A stretch of DNA of 64,000 nt, taken from assembly GCF_002355595.1 (NCBI RefSeq), contig NZ_AP017422.1:496001-560000 (forward strand), written 5' to 3'. Shown here one piece after another: positions 60,804-64,000 of this stretch (positions within the stretch are counted from its first letter, which is position 1; each line of letters begins with the position of its first letter). The position numbers and the translations under genes are program-made. The notes under the pieces are model-generated. The model searched no databases, had not been told where the DNA came from, and saw only the letters and a list, made by a program, of their open reading frames with translations. This DNA comes from Filimonas lacunae (GTDB taxonomy: Bacteria; Bacteroidota; Bacteroidia; Chitinophagales; Chitinophagaceae).

Positions 60804-63800
60804 TTAATGCGATGGTTTGTATTGAATATGCTCATCGGCATCGGGTTGTGCTTCCAGCTCAGTTACGGGAGCCGGTTTAATAAACTTGTAATACAACACC
60901 GGCACAATAAACAAGGTCATTACCATACTTACCAGCAGGCCTACTGCCAGCACGCTACCCAATGGTGCCCACAAGGGCGACTTGCTTAATATCATAGGCA
61001 CTACACCTATGGCAGCAGCAGAAGAGGTGAGGAAGATAGGACGCATCCTTCTTTTGGCCGATGCCAATGCTGCTGCTTTAATAGTGTAACCATGTTCAAG
61101 TATTAACTCATCTGCATAATCCACCAGTATAATACCATTACGTACTACTATACCCATCAAACTAATGATGCCCATGAATGCAGTGAAGCCAAAGGGGTTA
61201 CCGGTAAGCAACAGACCCAGCATGGCGCCTAGTAGGCTTAGTGGGAAGGTGGCCAGTACTATCAATACTTTTCCTATGTTTTTAAACTGGAACAGCAGGG
61301 TAAGGAAAATAAGCACCAGGCTTATACCCAGCGATTTACCCATACCCGGTCCGGTTTCGTTAGATGATTCCTCTTCACCACCATAACCAATGCGTATGCC
61401 TTCCGGTAAGGAAAGTGCGGCTATCTGTGGTTTAATGGCTGCTACTATAGTAGTGGCTTTAATACCCATCTGTGCTTCGGAACGTACGGTAAGTGTGCGC
61501 AGGCCATTACGGTGCGCAATTACGCCGGTGTGCCACGACGGTTGTAATTCTGCCACCTCTTTTAAAGGCACTTTTGTATTGTAGCGGGTGCTGATATACA
61601 TGTTTTCCAGCTGGTTAAAATCAGCCCTGTTTTTGGCATCCAGTCGCAGCACTATGTCAATAGGTTTATCGCCTTCCCAGAAGGTGGAAACGGTATATCC
61701 TTTTATTTCGCCGCCCAGTGTTTGGGTGATCATGTTGTTGGTAACACCCAGCCTGCTGGCTGCATCTTCTTTGGTTACGGCTTTAATACCAAAATAATCA
61801 TCCTGGTAATCGGTGCGTATCCAGTTGGTGCCCTTTGTCTTCTCCAGTATGGCCTTCACTTGTTCAGCCACTTTTTTCTGGTCGTTCAGGTTATCACCAA
61901 TCACGCGTATTTCTACGGGGGCAGGTGTTTCCTTCAATGATAATTGGCGGATACGTACATAGCCATTGGGTAAAAAGTTGTTGAACTTAGCTAAGTATTC
62001 ATGCGCCATTTCCTCTGTAGCTTCAGGGCTTATGGTGTTAATGAATATCTGTGCAAAGTTTTTACGCGGTGTTTCCGGGGCATAGTTAGAATGGAAGCGG
62101 GGTGAGCTGGTGCCAATAAAGCTGGCGGTGGTTACCACACGCTTATCGGTTTTAATAGCAGCTTCTACTTTTTTTACCGCCTGTTCTGTAGCAGCTATGT
62201 CTGTACCGTTCTGCATCCATATTTCAATGTTAAACTGGTTTCGTTCAGCGGTAGGAAACAATTCCTGTTCGGTATTAGAGCCTGCTACCATAGCCAATAT
62301 TACTGATGCAACACCAGCCAGCAGCGTGATTTTAGGCCAACGGAAACAAAACTCAACGGCTTTATTATAAGCATCCTGCAAATGATCCAGCATTTTTTTC
62401 TTAGCCGGACGGTCGCTTATTTTATGTTTCAGTCCTTTTTTCAAAAACAGGAAACACAGGTAGGGGGTAAGTAGCAGGGCCACTAAAAAAGAGGCAAATA
62501 ATGCTACGCCTACGGCAACAGGCAACGCCTGTATAAATTCTTTGGCTACCCCGTTCAGGCAAAAGGCCAGCGGTAAAAAGGCAAAGATGATGGCGGCAGT
62601 AGCCGTAAACACGGGTACCATTAATTGGGTAGCACTTTGCCAGCCTGCTGTCCAGCGGGGTACTCCTTCATCCAGTTTTTCAATGTAGTTGTCTACTATT
62701 ACAATAGCATCATCTACCACCATACCAAGTACAATAATCATGGCTGCCAGTGTTACCTGGTGTATTTCAATGCCAATCATATTCAGTACGCCAAAGGTAA
62801 CGGCAACCGAAACCGGCGCTGCAATGGCCGAGATAGTGGCTATACGTAAAGGCAATAGCAGCATTACCACTATAATTACCGAAGCAATGGCAATGGCAAA
62901 TTCCACCATAAAGTGGCTTACACGTTCTTTTACCACTTCGGGCTGATTTACAATAATGTTCACCTTTACATCGGGTGGCAGCGTACGTTTAACTTCTTCC
63001 AGCTTTTCATCCAGCTCTTTGCCCAGGCTTACAATGTTGTTGCCCGGCTGCATTTCCACGGTAAGCATCATTACATTATGATCGTCTACCTGTATAAAGC
63101 TGTTTAGCTCTTCGTAACGTCTTTCTATGCGGGATACATCTTTTAAACGAACTACTTTGCCATTGGGGTTACTATAGATGATCTGGTTACCGATCTCTGT
63201 TTCTGAATGCAGGCGGCTATTGGCAAAAATGGGAATGCTGCTGGCTGATAATGTGATGTCGCCGGTGCGATTAGTTACATTCTGTGCCTGTAACACATTG
63301 GCAATGGTAGAGAAGTCAAAGCCATACTGCCGCAGCTTTTCATCTTCTACAGTCACATACACCTGCTGGCGCTGTCCACCATAGCGTTTTATTTTAGAAA
63401 CGGCAGGAATGGTTTTGATGCCGTCTTCCAGCTTATCCAGGTATTTCTCAATTTCGGCATAGCTGCGTGATGGGGCCGATACAGTAATCATCTGCGCTAC
63501 CACATCGCCAAAGTCGCTGTTCACCATCGGTCCTTGTACACCGGAAGGTAACACGCCGCGCATGTTGGTATTAAGCCCGTGTTGTAGCGTGCTCCAGAAT
63601 TTTTTGGGGTCTTTTACATTTTCATTCAGCTCGGCGGTAATTACCGTTAAACCTTCTTTGGTTTCCGATTTGGTTTTGCCCTTGCGTATTTCTTCAAAGC
63701 TAAACAGGTATTGTTCTATTTTATTAGTTACCTGCTGTTCCATTTGCACTTCATCGGCGCCGGGATAGCTGGCTATTACCAGGCCCTGCCTTACGGTGAT

Positions 63801-63932
63801 ACGCGGGTCTTCACTCCGCGGCATGGTTAACAAGGCTATGATGCCTGTTATTACCAATATAAGCGTCATAACCAGGGTTATCTGCTTATACTTCATAGCG
63901 GCCTCTATAATATTGATTCTTCTTTTCTTCAT
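60804..63932 (-). CDS. RND-family efflux pump, inner-membrane transporter
   Basis: 1,042 residues with twelve membrane helices in two halves. TM4 carries VVDDAIVIVDN with the Asp pair of the proton relay; GFTAFMGIISLMGIVVRNGIILVDY is in the second half. Length and motifs match the HAE1/AcrB type; CusA-type metal signatures are not evident. Order adaptor-pump-TolC on the same strand is the classic tripartite operon. The substrate is unknown. Confidence 0.95.
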   Translation of the reverse strand: MKKRRINIIEAAMKYKQITLVMTLILVITGIIALLTMPRSEDPRITVRQGLVIASYPGADEVQMEQQVTNKIEQYLFSFEEIRKGKTKSETKEGLTVITAELNENVKDPKKFWSTLQHGLNTNMRGVLPSGVQGPMVNSDFGDVVAQMITVSAPSRSYAEIEKYLDKLEDGIKTIPAVSKIKRYGGQRQQVYVTVEDEKLRQYGFDFSTIANVLQAQNVTNRTGDITLSASSIPIFANSRLHSETEIGNQIIYSNPNGKVVRLKDVSRIERRYEELNSFIQVDDHNVMMLTVEMQPGNNIVSLGKELDEKLEEVKRTLPPDVKVNIIVNQPEVVKERVSHFMVEFAIAIASVIIVVMLLLPLRIATISAIAAPVSVAVTFGVLNMIGIEIHQVTLAAMIIVLGMVVDDAIVIVDNYIEKLDEGVPRWTAGWQSATQLMVPVFTATAAIIFAFLPLAFCLNGVAKEFIQALPVAVGVALFASFLVALLLTPYLCFLFLKKGLKHKISDRPAKKKMLDHLQDAYNKAVEFCFRWPKITLLAGVASVILAMVAGSNTEQELFPTAERNQFNIEIWMQNGTDIAATEQAVKKVEAAIKTDKRVVTTASFIGTSSPRFHSNYAPETPRKNFAQIFINTISPEATEEMAHEYLAKFNNFLPNGYVRIRQLSLKETPAPVEIRVIGDNLNDQKKVAEQVKAILEKTKGTNWIRTDYQDDYFGIKAVTKEDAASRLGVTNNMITQTLGGEIKGYTVSTFWEGDKPIDIVLRLDAKNRADFNQLENMYISTRYNTKVPLKEVAELQPSWHTGVIAHRNGLRTLTVRSEAQMGIKATTIVAAIKPQIAALSLPEGIRIGYGGEEESSNETGPGMGKSLGISLVLIFLTLLFQFKNIGKVLIVLATFPLSLLGAMLGLLLTGNPFGFTAFMGIISLMGIVVRNGIILVDYADELILEHGYTIKAAALASAKRRMRPIFLTSSAAAIGVVPMILSKSPLWAPLGSVLAVGLLVSMVMTLFIVPVLYYKFIKPAPVTELEAQPDADEHIQYKPSH

Positions 63933-63957
63933 CTCGGTAATGTGAGCGTGATATAAA

Positions 63958-64000
63958 CTACAGGGTTATTGCCTGGCCGTCTTTTAATTTGTTTTGTCCT
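63958..64000 (-). CDS. RND pump periplasmic adaptor, last 13 residues
   Basis: The minus strand from the right edge reads GQNKLKDGQAITL then TAG. A GxxxLxDGxxV-like ending is typical of membrane fusion proteins, and the gene lies 25 bp upstream of the RND gene. The rest is outside the window. Confidence 0.75.
   Translation of the reverse strand, partial: GQNKLKDGQAITL

Overview
The window comes from a member of the Bacteroidota, most likely the Chitinophagaceae. It carries a SusC/SusD pair, CTnDOT-type tra genes with rteC, several promoters of the Bacteroidota form TTTG-N19/20-TAnnTTTG, and starts without Shine-Dalgarno sequences. No species can be named from the sequence alone.

Bases 1 to about 40,464 look like an integrative and conjugative element (ICE). 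Its right end is a 57-bp copy of the 3' part of a tRNA-Leu(UAA) gene (40408-40464), next to a tyrosine recombinase (38804-40195). The left end is not in the window. From left to right the element holds: a partial Ser/Thr kinase (1-966), which may be cargo or host; a nine-gene leftward cluster of mostly unrecognised small proteins with one DUF3560 protein (1833-6537); a rightward cassette with an 821-residue zinc-ribbon/PD-(D/E)XK protein that looks like a defence cargo (6832-9961); a leftward operon of about 15 kb with traE, F, G, J, K, M, N and expanded accessory families (10837-25683); a putative abortive infection gene (25868-27049); rteC and companions; a coupling protein gene broken by a 5-bp duplication; relaxase, relaxosome protein and a probable oriT (30696-34709); and an AT-rich cargo block with two paralogous lipoproteins, an ECF sigma factor, a four-helix membrane protein and a possible DUF4062/TIR-like protein (35142-38594).

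The tra operon and the mob operon start with the same palindromic motif at the same distance from a -7-like element, so they are probably switched on together. Many tra/mob genes carry CACCT or ACCT just before ATG. The broken coupling protein suggests that this copy of the ICE cannot transfer, unless the short repeat is variable in length.

Right of the tRNA-Leu fragment is ordinary chromosome. It has a SusC/SusD nutrient uptake pair flanked on both sides by copies of a two-gene cassette for secreted ankyrin-repeat proteins, duplicated together with about 282 bp of upstream DNA. Then come a siderophore-type TonB-dependent receptor, tRNA-Gly(GCC), a curious 21/42/84-bp periodic repeat open in several frames, a half-length heptosyltransferase-like protein, gmhB, a copper cluster (multicopper oxidase fused to an outer-membrane-like domain, an HMA+DUF3347 protein, a Cys-rich protein), a small secreted protein, and an adaptor-RND-TolC efflux operon running off the right edge.
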